Assembly: GCA_029932985.1 (NCBI GenBank)
Contig: JAOZPA010000007.1
Location: forward strand, 1 to 34,118
DNA: 34,118 nucleotides
Reading direction: 5' to 3'
From: Campylobacterales bacterium
Lineage (GTDB): Bacteria > Campylobacterota > Campylobacteria > Campylobacterales > JAOZPA01
The translations under genes and the position numbers were made by a program. Below the pieces are notes generated by a model. That model worked only from the letters and a program-made list of their open reading frames with translations, did no database searches and had not been told where the DNA came from. Position 1 is the stretch's first letter, and each line of letters begins with the position of its first letter. Below are positions 7,122 through 15,046 of the stretch, piece by piece.

Positions 7122-7928
7122 ATGAGAAATATAGATAAGGACAATATTACACTTGAAGAACTTTATAGATTATATACAAAACAAAATAATAGATTGAATA
7201 TAATTATAAAAAGAAGTGATAAGCAAGAGTTAAAATTTAGAGAATTAAATCAAGAGTTAAATGAATATAAAAATAATCTTGAAGAAAAGGTTAAAATTGC
7301 CACAAAAGAGATAGTGGAGTTGAATCTGGAGATTGAGGAAACTCAACGGGAAGTTATTTTTACTATGGGGGCGATTGGTGAAAATCGAAGTAAAGAGACT
7401 GGAAATCATGTCAAAAGAGTAGCGGAGTATTCTAAGCTTTTAGCTTTGTTTTATGGATTAGATGAGGAGGAGGCGGAGCTTTTAAGAAAAGCAAGTCCAA
7501 TGCATGATATTGGCAAAATTGCTATTCCTGATGCTATTTTAAATAAAAAAGGGCAATTTACCGATGAAGAGTTTGAGCTGATGAAGGCACATTCTCAAAT
7601 TGGCTATGATATGATAAATCAGTCAAATAGACCATTGCTAAAAACGGCGGCGATTTTGGCTTTTCAGCACCATGAGAGATTTGATGGAGATGGTTATCCA
7701 CAGGGATTAAAGGGGGAAGAGATACATATTTATGGCAGGATTACTGCCCTTGCTGATGTTTTTGATGCTTTAGGTAGTGATAGATGTTATAAAAAAGCTT
7801 GGAATGATAATCGAATATTTGATTTTTTTAAGCAGGAAAAGGGTGGCTATTTTGACCCCAGATTAGTTGATATATTTTTTGAAAATTTAGATAAATTTTT
7901 GGAAATCAGAGATAATATGAGGGATTAA
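7122..7928 (+). CDS. HD-GYP domain c-di-GMP phosphodiesterase with N-terminal coiled coil
   Basis: This 268-residue soluble protein is predicted to hydrolyse cyclic di-GMP. Residues about 25-80 form a coiled coil and about 80-262 the HD-GYP domain. Metal ligands and signatures are intact: H96, HD at 128-129 in MHDIGKIAIPD, H157, HH at 183-184, the GYP motif FDGDGYPQGL (187-196) and D212 in LADVFDAL. It has no receiver domain, so it must be controlled through its coil or by a partner. The coil segment LNEYKNNLEEKVK closely resembles LDEYKNNLEQRVK in the kinase encoded next (7958), which suggests a shared assembly module or common origin. It follows the SiaC-like gene in the place where a cyclase might be expected. 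AGGGGAA precedes ATG 7122. Confidence 0.92.
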   Translation: MRNIDKDNITLEELYRLYTKQNNRLNIIIKRSDKQELKFRELNQELNEYKNNLEEKVKIATKEIVELNLEIEETQREVIFTMGAIGENRSKETGNHVKRVAEYSKLLALFYGLDEEEAELLRKASPMHDIGKIAIPDAILNKKGQFTDEEFELMKAHSQIGYDMINQSNRPLLKTAAILAFQHHERFDGDGYPQGLKGEEIHIYGRITALADVFDALGSDRCYKKAWNDNRIFDFFKQEKGGYFDPRLVDIFFENLDKFLEIRDNMRD

Positions 7929-7957
7929 AGATTCAAATATCAATTTTAGGAGATGAA

Positions 7958-8884
7958 ATGATAAAAAGAATAGAGGAAATTTTAAATGATGAAAGATTGG
8001 ATGAAGATTTAAAAATCAAAATGAAATTTCTGCGAAATTCTGCAATTAGACAAAAACAAAGAGTTAATATAATAGTAGAGTTAAGTGATAAGTATCAAAA
8101 TAGGTTAAAAAAAGCAAATGAAGAGCTTGATGAGTATAAAAATAATCTTGAACAGCGAGTCAAAGAGGAGATTCAAAAAAATAAAGAACAGCAACTTATG
8201 ATGTTTCAACAATCTAAACTAGCTCAAATGGGTGAAATGATAACTATGATAGCCCATCAATGGCGACAACCACTAAACAGTATTAGTGCCACAAGTATAT
8301 CTGTAATTATCAAGGCAAATTTCAATCAACTAGATAGTCAAAAAATCATAAACCAGATGGAGTATATATCTAACTGTACTTCTCATTTAAGTTCTACAAT
8401 TGATGATTTTAGAAATTTTTTCAAACAAAATAAAAATAAAGAGAAAATTAATTTTTGCAATCTCATAGAGGATGTTTTAAAAATTTCACAAACCTCTATA
8501 ACTCATCACAAAATAGAAATAATCAAAGATTTACACTGCAAAGAGAGCTTTCAAACTTATGAAAATGAGCTGAAACAGGTAATCTTAAATATTATCAAAA
8601 ATGCAGAAGATGCTCTTGTAGAGAATAAAATTAAAAATCCATTTATAAAACTCAGCACCTACAACGAAAAAAATAGTTATATTTTAGAGATAAGTGATAA
8701 TGGCGGTGGCATTCCCGTAGATATAATCGATAAAGTTTTTGACTCTCATTTTAGCACAAAACTAGAAAAAGATGGTACAGGTTTGGGACTTTATATGAGC
8801 AAAACTATCATAGAGGAGCATTGTAACGGTGAACTCACCGTAACTAATAATCCAGAGGGAGCAGTGTTTAAAATTACTTTGTAG
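7958..8884 (+). CDS. Soluble histidine kinase (no sensor domain)
   Basis: This 308-residue cytoplasmic kinase has an N-terminal coiled coil (about residues 35-85) followed directly by HisKA and HATPase domains. The phospho-accepting H100 lies in MIAHQWRQPLN. The N-box is NELKQVILNIIKNAEDAL (203-220), the G1 box SDNGGGIP (246-253) and the G2 box KDGTGLGLYMS (271-281). It lacks transmembrane segments and any PAS or receiver domain, so it probably depends on a partner for signal input; the HD-GYP protein 29 nt upstream has a near-matching coil. H-box DNA is nearly identical to that of the kinase at 17051, both reading MIAHQWRQPLN and ISATSISV. No cognate receiver is adjacent. AGGAG precedes ATG 7958. 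Confidence 0.9.
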   Translation: MIKRIEEILNDERLDEDLKIKMKFLRNSAIRQKQRVNIIVELSDKYQNRLKKANEELDEYKNNLEQRVKEEIQKNKEQQLMMFQQSKLAQMGEMITMIAHQWRQPLNSISATSISVIIKANFNQLDSQKIINQMEYISNCTSHLSSTIDDFRNFFKQNKNKEKINFCNLIEDVLKISQTSITHHKIEIIKDLHCKESFQTYENELKQVILNIIKNAEDALVENKIKNPFIKLSTYNEKNSYILEISDNGGGIPVDIIDKVFDSHFSTKLEKDGTGLGLYMSKTIIEEHCNGELTVTNNPEGAVFKITL

Positions 8885-8901
8885 GTTTATTATTTGACAA
8901 A
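8881..8901 (+). repeat. Recurrent intergenic element, copy 3 (upstream of hupD)
   Basis: GTAGGTTTATTATTTGACAA plus one A starts within the last codon of the kinase gene (TTG TAG) and lies 70 nt upstream of hupD. It is the copy closest to the consensus and contains TTTGACAAA. Confidence 0.55.
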
Positions 8902-8928
8902 ATGACTATCAAAGATAATTTCAAGTGA

Positions 8929-8934
8929 TATAAA
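8929..8934 (+). promoter_or_regulatory. Putative promoter -10 before hupD
   Basis: TATAAA, within GTGATATAAATTTATAAGGGG, lies 16 nt upstream of the TTG start, so the leader would be very short but still carry the AAGGGG ribosome site. Modest support. Confidence 0.25.
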
Positions 8935-8950
8935 TTTATAAGGGGAATTT

Positions 8951-9502
8951 TTGAAAATCTTAATACTAGGAATTGGTAATATTTTATTTGGCGATGAGGG
9001 GATTGGAGTGCATTTGGCAAATTTTTTAAAGGCAAAATATCAATTTTCGTCTGATAAACACACAGTTGATATTATCGATGGGGGAACTTTGGCTCATCAG
9101 CTCATCTCCATCATTATCGATTATAATTATGTTTTTATTTTGGATTGTGTAGATACAGATGATGGAAAAATTGGGGATGTTTATTTCTTTGATTTTGAAG
9201 ATATTCCAGATTCTATAACTTGGCAAGGTTCAGCTCACGAAGTCGAAATGCTTCAAACTTTGCAGATGATTGAGCTTATGGAAAAGTTACCAACCATTAA
9301 AATAGTTGGAGCAATTCCCCACAATATCTCCCAAAACAGCACTTTTAATCTCACAGATAAAGTCGTAAATGCCAGTTTGGCTATGGAAAATATTATCATA
9401 AAAGAGTTAAAAAATCTTTCCATTAGTGTTTTGAAATTAAAAGATGTAAAAATCAACGAAATTGCCCAAAAATCATATCTCGGTGAGGGGATTAATAGAT
9501 GA
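8951..9502 (+). CDS. hupD: [NiFe]-hydrogenase maturation endopeptidase (HupD/HyaD family)
   Basis: This 183-residue protease is expected to cut the C-terminal tail of the [NiFe]-hydrogenase large subunit after nickel insertion, in the cytoplasm. The N-terminal LGIGNILFGDEGIG (residues 6-19) and the later LDCVD and SAHEVE match the family. Nickel-binding residues correspond to E16, D65 (or D68) and H96. It starts at TTG 8951, preceded by AAGGGG at about 8 nt; no ATG is better placed. Its end overlaps hypF by 4 nt (ATGA), so the two are translationally coupled. The C-terminal codons include the decamer CGGTGAGGGG, which also forms the ribosome site of hypF. No hydrogenase structural gene is in the window. 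Confidence 0.92.
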   Translation: MKILILGIGNILFGDEGIGVHLANFLKAKYQFSSDKHTVDIIDGGTLAHQLISIIIDYNYVFILDCVDTDDGKIGDVYFFDFEDIPDSITWQGSAHEVEMLQTLQMIELMEKLPTIKIVGAIPHNISQNSTFNLTDKVVNASLAMENIIIKELKNLSISVLKLKDVKINEIAQKSYLGEGINR

Positions 9503-11703
9503 GAATCAATCTCAAAATTACGGGGCAGGTTCAAGGGGTGGGATTTCGACCCTTTATCTACAAAATTGCAAATGATTTAAAGCTTGGTGGATTTGTGAAA
9601 AACAGCTCTTTTGGGGTGGAGATTGAGATTGAGGGAGATAAAAAAAAAATTGATAAATTTGAAAAGATTCTAAATAGTTCACTGCCCCCTTTGGCAAAAA
9701 TTGATAAATACAGAAAAAAAAAAATTACCCCAGATTTAGGTACAAAATTTGAAATTCTTAAAACAACTGGGGCTTTAAGTCCCCTCACCGTTTTGGTTTC
9801 TCCCGATGTGGCGGTGTGTAAATCTTGTTTAAAAGATATAAAAAATCAAAAAAAATATTTAAACTATTTTGCTACAAATTGTACAAATTGTGGAGCTAGA
9901 TATAGCATAATTAAAACTCTGCCTTATGATAGAAAAAATACATCGATGGCAAAATTTAAGATGTGTGAAAGTTGCAAAGATGAATATGAAAATCCAACAG
10001 ATAGGAGATTTCATACTCAGCCGATTGGTTGTAATAGTTGTGGAGCAAAATTAAAATTAATAGTGAAAAATGAAGAGTTAAAAATAGAGGAGAAAGAAAT
10101 TTATAAAAAAATCTCTTTTTTGATAAAACAAGGAAAAATTGGAGCGATTAAAGGGATTGGTGGATTTCACTTAGTTTGTGATGGGAAAAATGATGAAGTG
10201 GTAAAAAAATTAAGAGAGTTTAAAAACCGACCAACTAAACCATTTGCAATTATGTGTAAAAATTTAAAACAGATAAAAAAAATCACCAAAGTTAATAAAA
10301 AAGAGAGAGAGATTTTGATTTCAAAAGAATCTCCAATAGTTATTTTAAAAAAACGAAATAGAAAAAAAATTAGTAATTTTGTAGCTCCAAATATTGGTAA
10401 GATTGGTTGCTTTTTGCCCTATACTCCTCTCCATCATCTGCTTTTTAAATATCTGAAAAATCCTATAATTGCCACAAGTGCAAATCTCTCAAGTGAGCCG
10501 ATAATAACAAATAAAGATGAGATTTTAGAAAAGTTGCCGTTTGTAGATTTTGTAATTGATTTTAATCGGGATATTGTAAATGCAGTCGATGATAGTTTAG
10601 TTCAAGTGATAGATAATAAAATTCAAACTTTAAGACTTTCTAGGGGATTTGCCCCTAAAGTTATCAAATTACCATTTAAAATTGATAAAAAGATTTTAGC
10701 GGTTGGGGGACAAAAGAAAAATTCTTTATCTCTAGCTTATGATGATACTATTATTATTTCACCACATATTGGAGATTTGGGTAGCTTAAAATCTTTTAAT
10801 TTTTTTTTGAGAACATTAGAAACTTTTAAAAATTTTTATGATTTTCAGCCAAAGATTATTGTTTGTGATAAACATCCCTTTTATGAAACTTCAAAGTGGG
10901 CAAAAGAGTTAAAAAAGCAAAATCCAAAATTAAAAATTGTAGAGGTTCAACATCATCTAGCTCATATTTATAGTTGCAAGGCGGAGTTTAATTTGAGTGG
11001 AAAATATACAGGTTTTAGTTTTGATGGGACAGGTTTTGGGGATGATGAGACTTTGTGGGGTGGTGAAGTTTTTGTGGGGGATGAGCGGAGATATTTTTTT
11101 AAACCAATTAAACTGCTTGGGGGTGAAAAGGCGATAAAAGAGCCACGGCGAATCGCTTTGAGTTTGCTTTTTGAAAAATATACACTAACACAAGTTTTGA
11201 ATTTTAATTTGAAATCTTTTACAAAGCAAGAGATAAAAACTCTTCATCAAAGTTATCAAAAAAATTTAAACTCTCCACTTTCTAGCTCTGTTGGTCGCCT
11301 TTTTGATGGGGTTGCTAGTTTGGCAAATCTGATTCAAATTCAAAGCTATGAGGGTGAAGCTGGTCTGTTATGTGAAGAAAATTTTAATTCTAAAATCAGT
11401 AAAACTTTTGAGTATTCTATAAAAGCTGGGGAGATAGAGATAAAATTTGATTTTTTTGAAAAAAATATTGTGACTATTTTCATAAATACACTAGCGAAAA
11501 TTATTGTAGATATTGCAAAAATAGAAAAAAAAGAGGTAATTTTGAGTGGTGGTGTATTTCAAAATAAAACTTTGCTAGAATTAGTTATGAGAAAACTTAA
11601 AAGAGAGAATATCATATTTTACTATAATCAAAAAACTCCAATTAATGATGGTGGAATTTCATTGGGACAAATCTATTATTTTATCTCTAAAGGAAAGAAA
11701 TAA
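9499..11703 (+). CDS. hypF: Carbamoyltransferase HypF, hydrogenase maturation
   Basis: This 734-residue enzyme uses carbamoyl phosphate to carbamoylate HypE, the first step in making the cyanide ligands of the [NiFe] centre. Domain order is standard. An acylphosphatase-like domain (1-90) has R17 in VQGVGFRPF and N35. Two zinc fingers have CxxC pairs at 107/110, 128/131, 156/159 and 178/181. A YrdC-like domain lies at about 205-385 (KGIGGFHLVCDG, RPTKPFAIM). A Kae1-like domain lies at about 395-734 with HHLAH (485-489), FDGTGFGDD and LSGGVFQN. The length is usual for the family. It is coupled to hupD by a 4-nt overlap; the remaining hyp genes are not in the window. It is followed by a 97-nt gap with its own promoter, so it probably ends this unit. 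Confidence 0.96.
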   Translation: MRINLKITGQVQGVGFRPFIYKIANDLKLGGFVKNSSFGVEIEIEGDKKKIDKFEKILNSSLPPLAKIDKYRKKKITPDLGTKFEILKTTGALSPLTVLVSPDVAVCKSCLKDIKNQKKYLNYFATNCTNCGARYSIIKTLPYDRKNTSMAKFKMCESCKDEYENPTDRRFHTQPIGCNSCGAKLKLIVKNEELKIEEKEIYKKISFLIKQGKIGAIKGIGGFHLVCDGKNDEVVKKLREFKNRPTKPFAIMCKNLKQIKKITKVNKKEREILISKESPIVILKKRNRKKISNFVAPNIGKIGCFLPYTPLHHLLFKYLKNPIIATSANLSSEPIITNKDEILEKLPFVDFVIDFNRDIVNAVDDSLVQVIDNKIQTLRLSRGFAPKVIKLPFKIDKKILAVGGQKKNSLSLAYDDTIIISPHIGDLGSLKSFNFFLRTLETFKNFYDFQPKIIVCDKHPFYETSKWAKELKKQNPKLKIVEVQHHLAHIYSCKAEFNLSGKYTGFSFDGTGFGDDETLWGGEVFVGDERRYFFKPIKLLGGEKAIKEPRRIALSLLFEKYTLTQVLNFNLKSFTKQEIKTLHQSYQKNLNSPLSSSVGRLFDGVASLANLIQIQSYEGEAGLLCEENFNSKISKTFEYSIKAGEIEIKFDFFEKNIVTIFINTLAKIIVDIAKIEKKEVILSGGVFQNKTLLELVMRKLKRENIIFYYNQKTPINDGGISLGQIYYFISKGKK

Positions 11704-11738
11704 AATATTTTTTTTTGCATAAATAAAGTAAAAAAGAG

Positions 11739-11744
11739 TATAAT
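11739..11744 (+). promoter_or_regulatory. Putative promoter for the large kinase cluster
   Basis: A perfect TATAAT in AGAGTATAATATG, preceded by a T-run (TTTTTTTTGCAT) about 20 nt upstream, lies 57 nt before ATG 11801. This is the best promoter candidate for the eight co-oriented signalling genes that follow. The leader carries GGTAACC and a GAGGT ribosome site. Confidence 0.5.
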
Positions 11745-11800
11745 ATGAAATTGTAAAATAAAAATTCAATGGGTAACCTTGTGTGTACTGAGGTCTTAAA

Positions 11801-13651
11801 ATGCAAACAAAAAGAGAGTTTATGAGATTAAAGATTATTTTACCTATTAGTTTTATACTGATTTATGGTATGTTTGTTTTCACAAAAGCAAATATTAAAA
11901 ACAATAGAATAGAGTTAGAATTATCTGAGCAGGTTAAAAATTTAGAAACTCATTATCTTATGATAAAAGATTATTTTTTAACTGATGCTAGAAGTATTAG
12001 AGATAGAGTTAGGTTGAAATCTAATGTTATCGAACTATTTTCACAAGCACAAGATGCCACAGATGAGGAAAAAATAGTTTTGCGAAATAGATTATATAAT
12101 ATTGTAAAACCACTTTATGATAGAATTCATAGCAGGGGAATTTTGCAATTTCAATTTGTTTTACCAAATAATGAAAGTTTTCTAAGAGTTCATAAGCCAA
12201 CTAAATATGGTGATGATTTAACTGATATTAGGTATAGTTTCAAATATGCAAATGAGCAAAAAAAAGAGATAGAGGGGTTTGAGCAGGGGCGGACAGCTCA
12301 TGGGTTTAGATATGTATTTCCGTTTTATGATAAAAAAAACAGCCATTTAGGTTCAACTGAAATTTCTCTCTCCTCTAACTCTATTGAAAATAAATTATTA
12401 AATGTAAATAAGATTCATTCCCATTTTTTGGTTAACAAATCTATATTTTCAGTCAAAGCGTGGGAAACTAAAGATTTAATTACTAAGTATATCCCAAGTA
12501 TTGAACACAAAGATTATATGTTCACTTTGACAAATCATTCAGATATAAAAAAATTACAAGATAGTGAAAAATCTATTATTGCCCCTCTCAAAGATGAAAT
12601 TTATCGTAAAATGCCTTTGGGGAAATCATTTGCTTTATATATAGAATATAAAAATAGTGTAAAAGTGGTGACATTTTTGCCTATTAAAAATGCACAAAAA
12701 GATAAAGTTGTGGCTTATATAGTGGCTTATACGGATAATCATAATATCTATAATATCTGCAAAAATTATCGATATTCAAATATTTTTGTTTTTTTAGGAA
12801 TGTTGGTTTTGTTTTATTTTGTCTATAAAGATTTAAATTATAAGCAATTTCTAAAGAGCGAAATAGATAAAAAAACAAAAGTTTTAAATGAGTTAAATAG
12901 TAATTTGGAGTTAAAAATTAAAGATGAAGTGGATAAAAACAGACAGCAACAACTTCTAATGATGAGGCAAAATAGATTAGCCCAGATGGGTGAAATGATA
13001 AGTATGATTGCCCATCAATGGCGACAGCCCCTGAATAATTTAACTTTTTTAAATCAACTGATAGCCTTTACATATAGGAGAGGAAACTTAAATGATGAGA
13101 ATATGGAGGATTTTAATCAAAATGCGAAAAAACAGATAGAAGATATGTCTCAAACTATTAAAGATTTTAGTAATTTTTTTAAACCTCAAAAAGAGATGAG
13201 AAATTTTTGTATAAATAAAGTAATTAATAGTATAATAGAGATTTTAAATCCACTTTTCAGTAAGTACAACCTGTCGATAGAATTTATCAATATTAAAGAT
13301 ACTTTTGAGACTAATGGATTTGAAAATGAATTAAGACAAGCTTTAATAAATATTATAAATAATTCAAAAGATGCTTTGATAGAAAATGGTGTGGAAGATA
13401 AGAAAATTAAAATACAATTAAAAGAGATTGAAGGCAAGGTTATTATAAGTATTAGTGATAATGGTGGTGGGATTGATGAAGAGATAATGAATAAAATTTT
13501 TGACCCCTATTTTACAACTAAAGGGGAAAAGAATGGTACGGGGCTAGGTTTGTATATGGCAAAATTAATCATAGAGGACCACATGGATGGCAAGATTGTA
13601 GTGATAAATAGAAAAAATGGTGTGGTTTTTGATATAAGTTTAAAAATTTAA
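11801..13651 (+). CDS. Membrane histidine kinase with dCache-like periplasmic sensor
   Basis: This 616-residue sensor kinase is anchored by helices at about 11-28 and 326-343. Between them is a periplasmic region of about 300 residues with VLPNNESFLRVHKPTKYGDD (120-139), a signature of the double-Cache (dCache_3-like) ligand-binding family. A coiled coil (about 350-390) leads to HisKA with H405 in MIAHQWRQPLN and a HATPase domain with NELRQALINIINNSKDAL, SDNGGGID and KNGTGLGLYMA. No receiver domain is attached; the REC-kinase 48 nt downstream is the natural partner. The ligand cannot be told from the sequence. It is the first of three dCache kinases in this cluster (others at 17051 and 19205). 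Start ATG 11801 has GAGGT upstream; an in-frame ATG 21 nt later would shorten the cytoplasmic N-terminus only. Confidence 0.9.
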   Translation: MQTKREFMRLKIILPISFILIYGMFVFTKANIKNNRIELELSEQVKNLETHYLMIKDYFLTDARSIRDRVRLKSNVIELFSQAQDATDEEKIVLRNRLYNIVKPLYDRIHSRGILQFQFVLPNNESFLRVHKPTKYGDDLTDIRYSFKYANEQKKEIEGFEQGRTAHGFRYVFPFYDKKNSHLGSTEISLSSNSIENKLLNVNKIHSHFLVNKSIFSVKAWETKDLITKYIPSIEHKDYMFTLTNHSDIKKLQDSEKSIIAPLKDEIYRKMPLGKSFALYIEYKNSVKVVTFLPIKNAQKDKVVAYIVAYTDNHNIYNICKNYRYSNIFVFLGMLVLFYFVYKDLNYKQFLKSEIDKKTKVLNELNSNLELKIKDEVDKNRQQQLLMMRQNRLAQMGEMISMIAHQWRQPLNNLTFLNQLIAFTYRRGNLNDENMEDFNQNAKKQIEDMSQTIKDFSNFFKPQKEMRNFCINKVINSIIEILNPLFSKYNLSIEFINIKDTFETNGFENELRQALINIINNSKDALIENGVEDKKIKIQLKEIEGKVIISISDNGGGIDEEIMNKIFDPYFTTKGEKNGTGLGLYMAKLIIEDHMDGKIVVINRKNGVVFDISLKI

Positions 13652-13673
13652 TATTAGGCAAGGCGACCTAATA
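13652..13673 (+). promoter_or_regulatory. Intercistronic hairpin
   Basis: TATTAGG (13652-13658) and CCTAATA (13667-13673) form a perfect 7-bp stem with the 8-nt loop CAAGGCGA directly after a kinase stop codon. No T-tract follows, so it is more likely an mRNA-stabilising or attenuating hairpin than a strong terminator. Confidence 0.45.
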
Positions 13674-13699
13674 AAAATAGTTTAGAAATGGAGTAGGAG

Positions 13700-14941
13700 A
13701 TGTTGTTAAAAAATTTTACATTACTGTATGTAGAAGATAATAATGATATGCAAAATTATATGAAATCTTTTTTGCAAAGTGAGGTGAAAGAGTTTTATCA
13801 AGCTTTTAATGGTCAACAAGGGCTTGAGATTTATAGAGACAAAAAACCTAATATTATATTAAGTGATATTAGTATGCCATTGTTGGATGGTCTGGAGATG
13901 GCTGAGGAGATTAAAAAAGATAATCGAAGGCAACCTATCTTATTAATATCAGCATTTCAAGATATGGAGACATTGAAAAAAGCGATAAATATAGGGATTG
14001 ATGGCTTTATCTCTAAGCCAATTAAGGAGCTTGAACATCTATTGGATATGATTGAGGATATTGCTCGTCATCTGCAAAATGAGATAGATGTTAAGAATCT
14101 CAAAAAAGAGGAGCAGAAAACTTGTGAGTTGAAATTTTTAAATTTAACTCTTAATAAAAAAGTAAAAGAGAAAACTCAAGAGTTAGAGGATATAAATAAA
14201 AATCTAAAAGATATTATAAAAACAGAGGTTGATAAAAATAGGGATAAAGATAAATGGTTATTGCATCAAGCAAGGCTGGTTCAGATGGGGGAGATGATAA
14301 GTATGATTGCCCATCAATGGCGACAACCGTTAAATGCAATTAGTGCAAGAAGTGCAAATATGCTCATAAAAGCACAGCTTGGTAAGCTCGATAGAGAATT
14401 AGTCATTGAGGAATCTATTAAAATAGATGAATATTCTCAAGATTTAAGCAAAACAATCAATGATTTTCGAGATTTTTTTAAACCAAATTCGATGAGAGAG
14501 CATATTGATTTTTGCTCTTTGATAAAATCGGTTTTGGGGATTTTAGAGACCTCCATCACTAGTAAAAATATTGAATTGATTTTGGATCTAAATTGTGATG
14601 ATAAATTTAATGTTTATCCAAACGAGATTCGACAAGTTATTCTAAATTTAGTTAAAAATGCAGAGGATGCACTTATTGTAAATAAAATCAAAACCCCCTT
14701 TATCAAAATTATAACTTATGTAGAAAAGGGTAAATATATTTTAGAGGTGAGTGATAATGGTGGTGGAATTTCACAAAAGATAGTTAATAAAATTTTTGAC
14801 CCCTATTTTAGTACCAAAAGTCAAAAAAATGGTACAGGCTTGGGGCTATATATGAGTAAAATTATTATTGAAGAGCATTGTAATGGTGAGATTGCTTTTT
14901 TTAATAATAAAGATGGAGCGGTATTTAAAATAATTTTGTAG
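13700..14941 (+). CDS. REC-first histidine kinase (receiver-HisKA-HATPase)
   Basis: This 413-residue soluble protein has an N-terminal receiver domain (about 5-125: acidic pair ED in YVEDNND, phospho-acceptor D56 in LSDISMP, switch Lys in SKP) and a coiled coil (about 130-185). Kinase domains follow: H205 in MIAHQWRQPLN, NEIRQVILNLVKNAEDAL, SDNGGGIS, KNGTGLGLYMS. Such proteins receive phosphate from an upstream kinase and then adjust their own kinase activity. The dCache kinase at 11801 lies 48 nt upstream and the REC-PAS-EAL protein 105 nt downstream, so the order sensor - relay - effector can be read from the gene order (inference). GGAG lies 6 nt before ATG 13700. Confidence 0.9.
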   Translation: MLLKNFTLLYVEDNNDMQNYMKSFLQSEVKEFYQAFNGQQGLEIYRDKKPNIILSDISMPLLDGLEMAEEIKKDNRRQPILLISAFQDMETLKKAINIGIDGFISKPIKELEHLLDMIEDIARHLQNEIDVKNLKKEEQKTCELKFLNLTLNKKVKEKTQELEDINKNLKDIIKTEVDKNRDKDKWLLHQARLVQMGEMISMIAHQWRQPLNAISARSANMLIKAQLGKLDRELVIEESIKIDEYSQDLSKTINDFRDFFKPNSMREHIDFCSLIKSVLGILETSITSKNIELILDLNCDDKFNVYPNEIRQVILNLVKNAEDALIVNKIKTPFIKIITYVEKGKYILEVSDNGGGISQKIVNKIFDPYFSTKSQKNGTGLGLYMSKIIIEEHCNGEIAFFNNKDGAVFKIIL

Positions 14942-14966
14942 GTTTAGTGTTTCGCAATTGTACCCT
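14938..14966 (+). repeat. Recurrent intergenic element, copy 4 (upstream of EAL gene)
   Basis: GTAGGTTTAGTGTTTCGCAA continued by TTGTACCCT starts within the last codons of the REC-kinase gene and matches copy 1 at 22 of 29 positions, including the terminal TACCCT. It lies 109 nt upstream of the EAL gene. Confidence 0.5.
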
Positions 14967-14987
14967 ATCAATTGAGAAATAATATGG

Positions 14988-15002
14988 TATTTGTGCCAAA
15001 TA
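14988..15002 (+). promoter_or_regulatory. Inverted repeat TATTTG-TGC-CAAATA upstream of EAL gene
   Basis: Perfect 6-bp arms around 3 nt, 45 nt before the TTG start. It resembles the TTTGNCAAA core of the recurrent elements with a longer spacer. A possible -10, TATGAT, lies at 15012-15017. This could be an operator controlling the phosphodiesterase gene (inference). Confidence 0.35.
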
Positions 15003-15046
15003 GCAGGAATATATGATATTCTATTTGTAAAAGAGGGGATTAAATT

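Noticed and set aside
8894-8934. TTGACA at 8894-8899 as a -35 box for hupD
   Set aside because: The spacing to TATAAA (8929) is 29 nt, far from the usual 17; the hexamer belongs to the recurrent element.
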